Positions 24,379 through 36,411 of a DNA stretch of 64,000 nucleotides are shown piece after piece. How positions within the stretch are numbered: position 1 is the first letter of the stretch; each line of letters starts with the position of its first letter. Origin of the DNA: Erigeron canadensis. Its lineage: Eukaryota; Streptophyta; Magnoliopsida; Asterales; Asteraceae. The DNA lies in NCBI RefSeq assembly GCF_010389155.1, contig NC_057765.1, positions 23,562,980 to 23,626,979 of the forward strand. Reading direction: 5' to 3'. The translations under genes and the position numbers were made by a program. Under the pieces are notes generated by a model. That model saw only the letters and a list, made by a program, of their open reading frames with translations, ran no database searches and had not been told where the DNA came from.

Positions 24379-27300
24379 TTATTACCAGTTGAGCTGAGGT
24401 ACAATATTTAGCATAATATTACTATTTAATAGAAAATACATTTACTTGTACGAATGATTTTTGTATTATGCTTTATTTTGAATGGTCAAATGGGTTGAAA
24501 GTCGTCCAGAAGTACATTAATAGTCCCCATTATTCCAAGTCATATGTTGAAACATTAGATTATTGTTGAAAAGTACAGTTTTTGTAATCATATTTAACAC
24601 AAATTGTTTTAGGAAAGTTTTATTTTATCTGGGCAACCAAGAAGTGTTTCAGTCCAACAAAATGCACAAATTACTACTTGACCTACACTTGTGTTTGATC
24701 TGTTTCCCTACTGATTTCTAGCTCTACTACATTAAGGCGGTGCTAATGGAGGTGTGATTTTTAAATGTGCAGAGGTTGACTTGATGGCTTGCTGCTGGAT
24801 CTAGATGCAAATGCTGGGGTTTTTCTTTCTGCAATATATCGCTTTACTTCGTACGTGCTTATTTGGCTCTGAATGTAGTACACAAATCAAACTTTGAAAG
24901 TTTCGCAACTTGGCACCTGCTACCTAGTGTGTTGGATACTTGGATTGGTTCGTGGGGTATTGTGCTTGTTATGATTGTCCTTTATGCTGCTGCTTCTCGT
25001 TCCCTACTTTCTTGCTTAAGTGATTACTACTTGCACGATGATTGAATTTCTGCACTTGCACTTACACATCTCAAGCTTTATGTGGTCATTGACAAATATT
25101 TACTTTTGGGTCCTTGGGTTTGGTTCGATCCTTTGATGGATGTTCTTGAGTTAATTGGAGCTAAGCGTGAAGCGGGTAACCTCTTATGATTTCATTATTG
25201 AAATTACTCGTATCGGTTACTCAAAGTCACATTATTAACATATTTAACATTTTGGCAGGCTGTCTGGCTATAAATAAGGGTACATGATTTGTTAGTGTTT
25301 AAACATGATAAATTTCGGAAAGCTTTATGAGCATCAAGTAGCTTATCTGCTAGTGAATAAATGATAAACCACAGTGATGGAAGGTTTTTGTTAATGACAT
25401 ATGGCTTGGGTTTTGGGAAGATGGTTCTTGTTTCAATACTAGTGATGTCCTTATGTCCCTCCCTACATGGTCTGGTTTAATATCTTTTCCAAGTGGATAG
25501 TTCATTTCCCCCCTGAGGACGAGTCTGCTCTTGATTTAAACTTTGGACGATGGCTCCTTTTTGAGTCTTCATTGAAGAATATATGCTACTTTGAGCGAAA
25601 CTGAATTTTCTGTTTATTGGCATATGATCGTCCGTTTTCTGCTGGCCCATGTGGCTAAAGTGGCCAATCATGATCCCCTTCACCCACATATTCCACTCAA
25701 GTTGTGACGGTTTGCTTTATTCTGCATATAGCCTGCAGTCGCCATAATCTTGCTTCTTTGTGTCTCTTAGTTCCTTCTCTGATAGTCGATCTCTACCTGC
25801 ATGATTTGTTCCGTATTCTGCCTTGCATTTGAGGTGTGCACGATTTACGTTAGGCTGAGCACATATCAATATTGGTAGGATTGTCAAAAAAGAGTTGTAC
25901 TTATTCCTGGAAGTTTTGCACTGCTATTTATGATGCCAACTGATGTTTTATTGCATGCACTGACACAGCACTGTTCATTTATTGGCATCATTTTTTAACA
26001 TTGTCTATTCTAATATAGGAGGGCTAGAATCATTCTTGCACACGCAATCTCGGGAGCTTTATTTATTAATTGATTCATTAGACTTATCTTTGCAATCACT
26101 AGTTATTTCTTTCTTTTTCCCCCCTCAATTATCTGCTATGGTTTATGACTGTATCTGGCTAGTTATCTTGGCATATAGTTCTAAAATATAGTTGTTGGGT
26201 ACAGACATTGTTGTGAGCTTTTGAAATAAAATACAATAATACCCTAGCTCGAATATTTCTGATGCGTAAGTTTAAACATATGAAAATAACATCTGGATAC
26301 AAGTTATGTGACTATAAGAGCTGAAGCCCGAAAATTATGCATTATCCGTGACTATATTGTATTCATGTATTTGATAATCAGCCCCAGTAGACCATTTACT
26401 GTGCAAACCGACATGCCTATGAAATGCTGATTTTTAGAATACAGTGAAATGACCATTAAATACTTTCACTTATTCTAGTGTCTAATCTGGTGTGTGATTT
26501 CTTTGTCAATGAGAGCTACTACCACCAATATAGTCTAGTACTTCCACATGGTTAAAATTTCTCATACCAAAAGAAATATACAGTAGCAAGAATAATGTGA
26601 ACTTGATGTAGCCAATATTCCATGTCCAAACAGTCACGAAGCGGTGTTTGGATCTATGCATTTTGATGGTTGTAGCTTTGCTACAGAGGTTGGTGTGGTG
26701 CGGCGTACATAACTAAAAAGTTCTTTGAACTCTTTTGATACTCGGCGTGTTATCCAAGTTTTGTAGATTGGGCAAACGTATATGATATATGTGTACGTAT
26801 TATCCATATTGTGCATGTTTGATATCAGCCGAAAACCTATCTCACATAAGTTACTTTAAACGGCATGTTATTGTTTAAAACGTTTGAACTCCCTGCTAAG
26901 AAATATACTAAGCTCATTAATTGAAGTATAATACAAATAGATAATTTATGTGGCAATGGCAATCTGACTTGTTTTACCTATAAATAGCTAAAAAGGTTGT
27001 TCTATATTGTAGGATATCTCATTTAAGTCAAGAACAAGAATAAGTTAAATCAATCTAGATTTTCGCAAATAAGTATTGATTTCAATACATATAGCGAAAC
27101 TCAAATTAAAAAGTTAAGAAATGTATAGCACCACTATGTTTTTGCAATATTATTTACAAATTGAGATCAAATTTACAACTTTCTATACAAATTGAGTCAA
27201 ATCTTGTCCTTTTCTTGTTACTTGTACTACATGTTCCTGTTGCTTGTTAAGTGAAGATGATGTGGATTATATTTGGGCATTGTTAGACCTTTTATGTTTG

Positions 27301-27848
27301 ATTTTTAATTAGAAAACGGATAATAGTTTTCGTGACATCTATAGAATAATATGAAAAAAAATATATATATCAAACCGGTCTGGACTTATATCGAGACCAG
27401 CATACCATGCCAAAAAAAAGCCAGAAAAAAGTGTCAAGAAACCGAGCCAAACCTTTTAAAAGACCGGACCAGGCTGGGTTTTTTCCAATCTTTACAATCA
27501 TTTATACAAGCTTTGATTTATGTATTCTAATGACCTCTTTAACTTCAACATGTACTAAAATTTCATACGATTTTGAACCGGTAATTAGTCAAGGCCTAAA
27601 ATCCATATATAGTGGAAATAAACTTGGCATATAAATCTCAAAAATTATTCTCCATCATGCTAAACGGTAAACTCACAACTAGAATCAGAAAATAAAGTGT
27701 TATTATTCAAATTTTCCACATTAACTTTGACTATATATGTACATTAGTACAACTAAATTATAAGCATCATAGAAGGATATAAACCACATTTTTGATCAAA
27801 AAAGTTCATCAAATCTAGCTCTTTTTTCTCCATTCTTCAAGACCATCA
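24379..27848. other. Intergenic region between RZ-1A-like gene and beta-xylosidase
   Basis: The first few hundred bases are RZ-1A 3' untranslated sequence, with possible spliced tail exons after the acceptor near 24772. The rest is AT-rich and shows no protein-like frame or tRNA. A GGTGTTTGGATC tract near 26644 resembles a TIR end but no partner was found. The right end is the beta-xylosidase promoter. Confidence 0.45.
27732..27738 (+). promoter_or_regulatory. Likely TATA box of the beta-xylosidase gene
   Basis: CTATATATG lies about 115 bases before the ATG at 27849, a suitable distance for a plant TATA box with an 80-base leader. The call rests on sequence and position only. Confidence 0.5.
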
Positions 27849-30800
27849 ATGACATTTCAAACTAAACCTCTTCTACCTATTCTCTTCATTGGTTTGTCAT
27901 GGATGATCATGGTTTCGGCTCAAGACTCCCCTCGATATGCTTGTGACACAGAGAAAAACCCGGGATTAAAGAAGTACAAGTTTTGTGATACTTCACTTGT
28001 TATCAAAACAAGGGTGAGTGATCTGGTGAAAAGTATGACATTGCAAGAAAAAGTGGGAAGTATAGTGAGTGTAGCCGATAGCATCCCTCGCCTTGGGATA
28101 CCGTCGTATGGGTGGTGGTCTGAAGCGTTACATGGTGTATCGAACATGGGACCTGCCACTTGGTTTAATAAGAGCGTGATCCCCGGAGCCACAAGTTTTC
28201 CTCAAGTTATTCTCACTGCTGCTTCATTCAATGAAACTTTATTCTATACTATTGGAAAGGTACATTGATTCAATAGTCTAGTTTGTTTCTTCATTTTTGC
28301 CAGATGAATCTGTAAGAATACGTAATGTATGTAGAATTTCGTGTTCGTATTTGCTTATGTTATATTAAGTCAAAATTATGACTAGATATGGACTTTATAT
28401 CTATAATAATCATAATTAGTGTGCCTCTATCCAGACAGATAAATTTTTAAACGCAATAATCAAATAAACAATCCTATACGTTCATCATTAAACGAACGGG
28501 GGTTATTTATGGTCATATTTTTCATCAAATCTTTTCTAATTGGCAATTATTGAAATATGATCTATTACAATATATTTGAATCTGAGAGGATCCTAACTGA
28601 AACTGATGATACTAGGTGGTTTCGACAGAAGCAAGAGCAATGTACAACAGTGGTGTAGCAGGACTAACATTTTGGTCACCAAATGTGAATATTTTTCGAG
28701 ATCCAAGATGGGGAAGAGGGCAAGAAACGCCAGGCGAAGATCCAGTTCTGACTAGCAGATATGGAGCAACTAATGTTAGAGGTTTACAAGAAACAGATGA
28801 CGGTGATGATGAACGTCTCAAAGTTGGAGCTTGTTGCAAACATTACACTGCTTATGATCTCGACAACTGGACTAGTGTTGACCGATACCATTTTAACGCT
28901 TTCGTATGCCTCTTATTATTATTCAACAAAGTATTACTACAAATTTACTTATATAAGCTAAAAAGGTGACATATTTTTGTGTCTGTTTCTTGAAGGTATC
29001 AAAGCAAGATATGGAGGATACATATAATCCTCCTTTTAAAAGCTGTGTTTTGGATGGAAATGTTGCAAGTGTTATGTGTTCATACAATCAAGTTAATGGC
29101 ATACCGACTTGTGCTGATAAGGTGCTTTTGGAAGATATTATTCGTGGTGAATGGAAATTAAACGGGTATATTTTGGATCCAATTAACGTGTTATGTAGAA
29201 GGCGATGTTTACAAATGTGTAACACATGTTTGGTGGTATTTCAGGTACATTGGTTCAGACTGTGATTCATTACAGGTGATGTTCAATAGCCAAAATTGGG
29301 CTAAAACACCGGAAGAAGTTGCAGCAGATACATTAAACGCAGGTTATAACACGAGTTTTTTTCATAAACTCCGTGTCAAAATCATACTAATCGTTTCGTA
29401 AAAATATTTTAATGCAGGGTTGGATCTCAATTGTGGGGATTCACTAAAGAAATTCACAGAAAGTGCAGTAAAAAGGGGGCTAGTGAAAGAATCAGTGGTG
29501 GATCGGGCTGTCACGAACAACTTTTTGACACTTATGAGGCTTGGGTTTTTTGATGGGCACCCGAGTAAGCAATTGTATGGAAATTTAGGAAAAAAAGATG
29601 TGTGCACCGAGGCTAACCAGAATCTAGCCCGTGAAGCTGCTAGACAAGGAATTGTGTTACTTAAAAACAGTCTTAACAAGTTGCCACTCGATAAATCATC
29701 AATCAAGTCTCTAGCAGTAATCGGGCCTAATGCTAATGCAACAAAAGCCATGATTGGAAACTATGCAGGGGTACCATGTAAATACACATCACCTCTAATA
29801 GGGCTTTCGGATTACGTTCATACAGTTTATGAAGAAGGTTGTGATGTAAAGTGTAAATCGACTGCCAAATTTGAAGATGCTAAGAATGCAGCGGGTAAGG
29901 CAGATGCTGTTGTTTTAGTCATGGGCACGGATCTTTCTATAGAAGCTGAGGCTCTAGATAGGACTGAAATAGACCTTCCTGGACAACAAGAACTACTTGT
30001 CACCCAAGTCGCGTATGCATCTAAAGGACCGGTAATTCTTGTTATAATGTCGGGTGGGGGAATGGATGTTGATTTTGCCAAAGGGGAAACGAAAATTCCT
30101 AGTATTTTATGGGTTGGGTTTCCGGGCCAAGAAGGTGGTGGTGCTTTAGCTGATGTCATATTTGGTGCTTATAATCCAAGTAAGTTTTGTTTACATTTTG
30201 TTGCCATATATGATCTACATATATTTTTTTTGTGCTCACATATTATCTGCAAAATGTTAAATATTTATTGTTGTGTAATTCGAGTCTCATAGATTTTTTT
30301 TTACATATCATGGTTTTTTTGCGCTTGCAGGTGGACGACTACCAATGACATGGTATCCACGAACATACGTTGACTCAGTACCCATGACCAACACCAACAT
30401 GAGACCAGACCCGGTAATGGGCCAACCGGGCCAAACCTACAGGTTCTATAGAGGTGATGCAGTTTACCCATTTGGGTTTGGGCTAAGCTACGGTTCATTC
30501 AATCACAAACTTGTTAAAGCACCTAATAATGTGTCAATCCCATTGAATCAGACTCACTCTTGTCGTTCCTCAACATGCAATGCCATAGATGTAGATGATA
30601 ATGTCTGCAATGGCTTTTATTTTGATGTCTATATGACGGTAACAAACTCGGGAAATATAGGTGGAAGTCACACGGTGTTGCTATTCTCCTCTCCACCTAT
30701 GATATACAATGCACCGTGGAAGATGTTGGTGGATTTCAAGAAGGTGTGGTTGGCGCCGTTGCAACGAGCTGTGGTGAGCTTTAGAGTGAATGTATGCAAG

Positions 30801-30902
30801 CAATTGAGTGTGGTTGATGAGGATGGTATGAGGAAGATAGCATTGGGTGGATATAATTTTCAAGTTGGTGACATCAAACACCACATAGTTCTCAAGGTTT
30901 AA
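27849..30902 (+). CDS. BXL: Beta-D-xylosidase / alpha-L-arabinofuranosidase, GH3 family (BXL type), six exons
   Basis: Exons 27849-28259, 28616-28903, 28996-29165, 29245-29342, 29418-30179 and 30331-30902 join in frame to 766 residues, the usual plant BXL length. A hydrophobic signal peptide covers about residues 1-24 (ends VSA), so the enzyme is likely apoplastic and trims xylan or arabinan side chains in the wall. The N-terminal GH3 barrel shows [12 protein letters not shown] and [20 protein letters not shown]; the SDCDS motif near 294-298 holds the expected nucleophile Asp. The C-terminal GH3 domain contains [19 protein letters not shown] and [11 protein letters not shown], then a fibronectin-III-like tail. 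In SDCDS the preceding residue is Gly where many homologues have Val. The gene converges with the VTL gene at 32098. Confidence 0.95.
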
Positions 30903-31911
30903 TATGTGTATGTGTTTTGTTTTACTCATTGTAGTGTTTAGGATTGATTTGCATTTTGCCAGAAGAACCAAATATGATTCACAATTGTAGTAATTTTATT
31001 TAGGATATGGTATCATTGGATGAGATTTTTACCCCTGACCTTCGTGTTAATGTTCTATATGTCTCCCACTGGCCACTGCTAGGGCGCTAGGCTACAATCA
31101 CGAAAACAAATATCTGCAAATTTCCTCAGCAACGACCAAGAAACAAGCCCTATTCTTGGAAACGGCCAACCAAAAGGGGCCTGTTTGGTTGAGGCATGCT
31201 TTGAACAGACTTCCTTTAAAACAAACACCGTCTAAACGTTAGTTGTCTCCAAGGGCATAATGGCCAGAGCGCGCACTAGTACTAACTTGCTCAGTTGCTC
31301 ACAATTAATGTCCGAAATCTTGTTACAATTTCATATGTATATATTCTTATTGGTGATTTTTGGGGATGTTCATGGTGTCAAAAGACCAAATCATGTTACA
31401 ATTTCGTATGTATAGTATACAAAGTTGGTGAAAATAACATTTTGCACCAAACTTTACAGATCATCGCATTGTATATGCATTATTCTAGTGATTCATAATA
31501 ATTAGCTTCGCATGATTTCTTAGACAAAATTAATATTTATTTGTTTTCTATTCTATCTCTTTCTATTTTAGTATAACTTATGACTTGTACGTCTAAAAAT
31601 GACAGTAGCAAAGGTTAGTTTCTTGTAGATTTGCGTATAGAATGATTCCCTTTTTATCTTATGTTTCTTGTGTTCTATTAATATCTTTTCAATATACGTT
31701 TGTTTTTATTAATTCTTTAATGGTGTAAGCAATATGCTCATAATTTTTCTAAATTCACATTGACATAATGAATAAATTAAAAATTCAAAACCTCACTATA
31801 TTGATAATGAAATCTTAAATACTTAAGAAGCTTCATTTTTATATAATTTTCCAACTTCATCCCCAAAATGAATTGAAGTGCATGAGTCATATAAATCTAA
31901 TTACAAACCCT
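30903..31911. other. Intergenic region between two convergent genes
   Basis: It holds the beta-xylosidase 3' untranslated region and AT-rich DNA. A tract GGGGCCTGTTTGGTTGAGG near 31177 resembles a Harbinger/MITE terminal repeat, and ACCAAAAG precedes it, but no matching right end or target duplication was found. No gene is seen. Confidence 0.4.
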
Positions 31912-32059
31912 ACCATATATATCACTAGTTATTTATGATTAAGATTAAATTAAATATTAACCAGGCCAATAGAACCTACTGCTTTGGTTAATACACCCAT
32001 AGCCACCCACCCTCCAATCAATATTCTAACCGTTGGCTTAACCATGGGAGCCCTCCCTA
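31912..32059 (-). pseudogene. Tandem partial duplicate of the VTL gene 3' end
   Basis: The 148-bp segment repeats 32060-32217, which holds the last 40 or so codons and 3' flank of the adjacent VTL gene. The copies differ by few substitutions. The duplicate lacks 9 bases (CCAAAGGTG), removing three codons in frame from the region after GGWVAMG. It has no start and is probably transcribed only as 3' untranslated sequence of the functional gene. Confidence 0.88.
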
Positions 32060-32097
32060 ACCATATATATCACTAATTATTTATGATTAAGATTAAA

Positions 32098-32769
32098 TTA
32101 AATATTAACCAAACCACTAGAACCTACTGCTTTGGTTAATCCAAAGGTGACACCCATAGCCACCCACCCTCCAATCAATATTCTAAGCGTTGGCTTAACC
32201 ATGGGAGCCCTCCCTAGCACCGCACTCAGCACACCGAACCCTACTAGCGCCATGCTTACCACCACCACTACCACAGCCAGCCTCACGTGATAGTTACTTA
32301 TAAATGAGGCTGCAAGTAGTGGCACGGCCGCCCCCAATGCAAATGCAGATGCTGACGCTAGGGCGGCCTTTGTTGGGCTAGGTAGCCCATTTTTCTTGTT
32401 TTCAAGTTCGTCGTGATTGATCCAACCATTCTTTATTTCTCTTTTAAATTGTGACATTTCAATGTCATATTGGGAGTAAACCGAGACAAACTCCCCTATG
32501 GCCATGCTACAAGCACCACCGACCATCGTGGCGATCCCAGAGAGAATCATGGTCTTAATATCTTTACTTACCGCACCTACGCCCATCATTATGGTTGCGG
32601 TGGAGAGTAGGCCATCATTAGCACCTAAAAGAGCGGCTCTCAACCATTGAGCTCTTTTGGCATAATCAAATGTTACTTCAGTGGATATTTGGGTACGTTG
32701 GTTTTCGACATCTAGGCTTTGTTTAATGGTTGGGTGGACGCCGGTGTTGTCAATGGTGGTGGTTGCCAT
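32098..32769 (-). CDS. VTL: Vacuolar iron transporter-like protein (VTL, nodulin-21-like)
   Basis: A single-exon gene of 223 residues in the CCC1/VIT family. Plant VTL members move iron into the vacuole or other stores and are repressed under iron deficiency (family knowledge). The first membrane segment region shows RAALLGANDGLLSTATIMMG, the family hallmark. GGACSMAIGEFVSVYSQYD follows near residues 84-102, then a short basic cytosolic loop (KREIKNGW) and three more hydrophobic stretches (about 130-220). The metal-binding cytoplasmic helices of true VIT1 are reduced to a short loop, as in VTLs. The start at 32769 is the first ATG and sits about 110 bases after a TATAAAAAG. The 3' end is partly duplicated downstream. 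Confidence 0.93.
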   Translation of the reverse strand: MATTTIDNTGVHPTIKQSLDVENQRTQISTEVTFDYAKRAQWLRAALLGANDGLLSTATIMMGVGAVSKDIKTMILSGIATMVGGACSMAIGEFVSVYSQYDIEMSQFKREIKNGWINHDELENKKNGLPSPTKAALASASAFALGAAVPLLAASFISNYHVRLAVVVVVVSMALVGFGVLSAVLGRAPMVKPTLRILIGGWVAMGVTFGLTKAVGSSGLVNI

Positions 32770-32877
32770 CGGTAGAGAAGGTGGTGATGATGGGAGGAGA
32801 TGAGGTTGTGATGTATGAAAGTTATTACTTGTGGGAAATATACAAATAGAATTGTGGAGGGCACACGCCTTGTGATA

Positions 32878-32888
32878 CCTTTTTATAC
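32878..32888 (-). promoter_or_regulatory. Likely TATA box of the VTL gene
   Basis: On the minus strand the sequence reads GTATAAAAAGG about 110 bases upstream of the ATG at 32769. Position and sequence fit a plant TATA box. Confidence 0.55.
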
Positions 32889-33414
32889 ACCAAATATAAA
32901 GTTTGAGAATATAATTAACTTAGTACTAGTAAATTCTCTTTTTGCAAATTAATGTGAACACTTTTAGATCCTTTTTTAGATCCTTTCATGTAAATGATAT
33001 TTGTGACACAAAATGCAACTTTCACTATATAGTCGGTTATATATCTTTTCTTTTTGCAAGAATAATCCTTCTCCTTTTTTAAACTATTGATCATCTTTAA
33101 TATTCGTTTCATTACATGAGAACATTAGTATTTGTATCTTAAATCATCACATTCTACTTTAATTTATTGTTTAACATGCTATCAATCAATATGAAGATAC
33201 AAATAAACACAAAGAACAATAGACTCTATGAAGATTTAAAGGTGGTACCTATGTCATTTTAGATGTTTACAAGAATTATATTGTGGTTGGGTTTGGTTAC
33301 AATAAGAAAATGAGATTATTGGTTAAAAGTGGTACGAACTTTACTAAAATTAGTACTATTATAATATACTTGTATTTTTAACAAGGATTTAATATCACAG
33401 AGTTTAAGTAACAT

Positions 33415-33640
33415 TACAACTTTTTCTATTATGTGTATGTATAAATTTTTTTGAATATTATATGTAAGTATCTCGTTAAATTGAACACTTAGTGTAAAAT
33501 TTTTACGTTGACCAATCTAACAACTTTTCAGTGGACAACTCATATAGTTGCCACGTATACAATTTTACATTATGCGTTCAATTAAGCGAGATACTTATAT
33601 AAAATGTTCAAAATTTTTGATGCATACACACAATAGATGA
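33415..33640. mobile_element. Palindromic MITE-like inverted repeat
   Basis: The left arm (TCTATTATGTGTATGTAT ... GTAAGTATCTCGTTAAATTG ... GTGTAAAATTT) is repeated in reverse complement on the right (AAATTTTAC ... GTTCAATTAAGCGAGATACTTAT ... ATGCATACACACAATAG). The arms are about 80 bases and separated by about 60. This foldback shape is typical of MITEs. No clean target duplication was found, so the ends are approximate. Another GAGATACTTA occurs near 33729. Confidence 0.6.
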
Positions 33641-34002
33641 GTATCCAATTGTGGTACCGGGGCTAGGGTTCTCCCATTACCTTTTCTTTTACATACAATA
33701 GAAAAAATTGTAAAATTACTTACACTTCGAGATACTTAACCCTTTTAACAAACATCAAACTTACTATCTAAGGAAATTGAGGCCACTTGTCGAAATTGTA
33801 AACCACCGTCTGTAGTGGTAAGGTCCTTTTTTGTCAGCAATTCTAGTCCGATCGTAACTGAATTTATCGCGGTGGGCTTTTGGACGTCGGGTTTTCTCTC
33901 GAGTTGGAGGGCTTGGGCTACCCAAATTAACCAATACAAGCGGGTGTATATATATATATACTATATTATAATTATAATATATTATAAAGCATATATATAT
34001 TA

Positions 34003-35014
34003 TCTATACTACTATATAAAAATTATAACCCTATATTGAAAGTTTACATAAATGGGACATGCGAATTGACCAAAATACCCTTAATAAATTAAATCATCAT
34101 TATCAACCCTTAATATTAAATCACACAATTAATCAATTATATTAGAAAATATCTCTACTAACCCTTTTAAATCAAATACTTTTACTTACACCAATAGATG
34201 TCGCCACCACCGTTATCGCCGACTTGCCGCCGCATTGCGCGGGTACCATGCTCGTATTACTATATTATAAAGTAAAAATCATTTAAATTTTCAACATTTA
34301 ACTTAAATTTTCAATATTGATTGTAAGTATTTCTTACCCCTCCTATCTATTCTATATTTACATAAAATAACTATAATACCCTTTCTCTCTCCACAAATCT
34401 CAACCAATCATTTTTTTTCTCTTCTCCATAAATCATTTATTACTCCAATTTGTTCAAAATATTTTATCTCAAAAACCGTACATTGATAAATTATAAAAAT
34501 TATATGGGTGTTCTTAAAATTTCATGCTCTTTCATTAGATATGTCATTCGATATACTTTCGGCGAATTTTTAAATACGGGGGCGGAGCCCGTATGGCTAA
34601 GCCATTTGACTATCATATTCTATGACATATCAACTTCTATGACTTATCACACTCTATGACATATCACACTCTATGACCTAGCTATCACCCCCAGTATCTC
34701 ACCGCTGCAATGCGTGGGTACTTACTCTCGTAAAGCAAAAAGCCTCTGGATTTTCAACATTTAACATAAATTTTCAATGTTGATTTTAAGTACTTCCCCA
34801 AGATGCCCTTTCTATCTATATTATATTTAGTTAAAATAACTATAATACCCTATATTTCTAATCAAATCTCAACCAATCATTTTTTTTTCTCTCTTCCATA
34901 AATCATTTATTCCTCCAATTCATTCAAAATCTTTTATCTCAAAAACCGTATATCGATAAATTATAAAAATTATATGAGTGTCCTTAAAATTTCATGCTAT
35001 TTCATTAGAGATGT
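34003..35014. mobile_element. Helitron-like repeat units in tandem
   Basis: A segment starts ATCTATACTACTATATAAAA (34003) and a terminal motif GCATTGCGCGGGTACCATGC ends it near 34251. A second unit starts CTATATTATAAAG and ends GCAATGCGTGGGTACTTACT near 34725. A third (34732-35014) repeats 34269-34545 closely (AACCGTA-ATTGATAAATTATA in both) and is cut by the LTR at 35015. Such 'TATACTATATTATAAA ... GCGCGGGTAC' ends recall plant non-autonomous Helitrons, but the canonical CTRR end is degenerate. No Rep/helicase is present. Confidence 0.55.
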
Positions 35015-36190
35015 TGTAACACCCCAAAAATATAAAAGATAAATAAATCAATATTTTATGTATTTTAGCCCTTAAAATAATTTTCTAGTATTTTATTTTG
35101 AGATTAGGGGTTAATTTAGTTGGAACTTTAGTGGCTAGCGGGTATAATACCTATTAAAAATTGAAAGAAAACGTGGCATCATGGAAAGGAGTCCAGCCAT
35201 ATATTGTTGGTAATTCACACTAACACTGGTTCTTCCATCTCAAATCCTTTCTTCCACTAATTCTTCCACAATCTTCCAATCCACAAAAGTTGATATATGA
35301 AATTCATCCTTTTAATTTTATTAACTAATTCAAATAATAAAGAAGCAAATTGGGGGCTTATAGTGGCTTGGTGGTGGTTGAAATTTACAAGAAGAGAGGA
35401 GGAAATTGGAGATTTCGTATTTGTTTTATTGTTTTTTGAGGTAAGAAATTCTCCCTAATTGTTGAAATGTAAATTAGGGTTTTTGATTATTGAAATTAGG
35501 GTTTCGATTAATGAATTTGGAAAATTTGTAATTTGAGGATTCTTTTTAATGAACCCTAATGGAATTAAAAAGGGGAAATTTGGGGTTAATGCAATGAGTT
35601 TTCATGATTATGAACCCCATAGTGATGAAACATATATTTTGGGTGTTTGGCTAGAATTGTGTTATTAAAATTATTATGATATTTGTGTTGAATTCTTTTA
35701 AGTAGCCAAACACCATAATGATAGAGTTCATGGTGAATTCAATTAGATAATTGTGAAAGAGTTGAGTTCGTATAACTCATAGATATATATTACATAATGT
35801 GTAGGTGATGAAGATCATTTTGTTGAGCCTAATAGCCATATAGTGCCAAATAGCCAAGTTTAAGGTGAGTGTATATGCATATGATCATGTTCTTGTTATT
35901 AGAGGTCATAGGTGGGTAAATTCTTGTGACCCATATTTTTGTTGAATATGAAGACTAGTAGGTGGGTAAATTCCTACTAGTCAAATTGTTGATTTAATGA
36001 ATAAAAGCTAGTAGGTGGGTAAATTCCTACTGGCATAATTGATGTTTGATGATAAAAGCTAGTAGGTGGGTAAATTCCTATTAGCATAATTAATGTTTGA
36101 TGATAAAAGCTAGTAGGTAGGTAAATTTCTACTATCATAATGCGAATTTGAATATGTGAGCTAGTAGGTGGGTAAATTCCTACTAGCCTG
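35015..36190 (+). mobile_element. LTR fragment A (same family as the inner solo LTR)
   Basis: It begins TGTAACACCCCAAA and matches the start of the inner solo LTR (GGGGTTAATTTAGTTGGAAC, GTGGCATCAT, then CCAGCCAT). The preceding GATGT (35010-35014) would be the left target duplication. Homology holds to about GGTGAGTGTATATGCATATG (35866), followed by a 51-bp hairpin tandem repeat. Near 36190 it meets a second LTR fragment in opposite orientation, so it has lost its 3' end. Confidence 0.7.
35958..36187. repeat. 51-bp tandem repeat with an internal hairpin
   Basis: Units start at 35958, 36011, 36062, 36113 and 36164 (partial). Each begins GTAGGTGGGTAAATTCCTAC. The flanking CTAGTAGG and CCTACTAG are inverted copies, so every unit can form an 8-bp stem around GTGGGTAAATT. 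An imperfect early unit lies at about 35908. The repeat is inside LTR fragment A. Confidence 0.9.
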
Positions 36191-36228
36191 AAAGGACTAG
36201 ACTCGAAAACCAAAAATGCATTTTTTTT

Positions 36229-36245
36229 CTTTTTATATATATATA
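36229..36245 (-). promoter_or_regulatory. TATA box directly downstream of the palindrome cluster in LTR fragment B
   Basis: On the minus strand the sequence GGGTATATATATATAAAAAG begins within a few bases of the last palindrome. In an LTR this is the expected arrangement of U3 enhancer repeats followed by the core promoter. Confidence 0.6.
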
Positions 36246-36411
36246 CCCCCACTCGCAGTGGGGTTGAGCACTCCCACTGCGCCGCAGTGGGAAGTCTCGA
36301 ACTCAAGTTTGGAAAAGCCCCACTGCGCCGCAGTGGGAGGAATAAAATTTCTGGTCGTAGGATTCCACTGCGCCGCAGTGGGCAAAACCACCCCCACTGT
36401 GCCGCAGTGGG
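36246..36411. repeat. Cluster of CCCACTGCGCCGCAGTGGG palindromes
   Basis: Four near-perfect copies of the 19-bp palindrome CCCACTGCGCCGCAGTGGG (the fourth with CTGTGCC, the third starting TCC) lie 20-40 bases apart, after a shorter copy CCCCACTCGCAGTGGGG at 36247. The core CTGCGCCGCAG is the reverse complement of the CTGCGGCGCAG found in the Athila element at 61102-61911. Confidence 0.93.

Noticed and set aside
23998..24404. Frames on both strands overlapping the RZ-1A-like gene.
   Set aside because: Shadows of the GC-rich glycine codon repeats in the real exon.
31170..31250. GGGGCCTGTTTGGTTGAGG as one end of a MITE.
   Set aside because: No matching inverted end nearby and no duplication.
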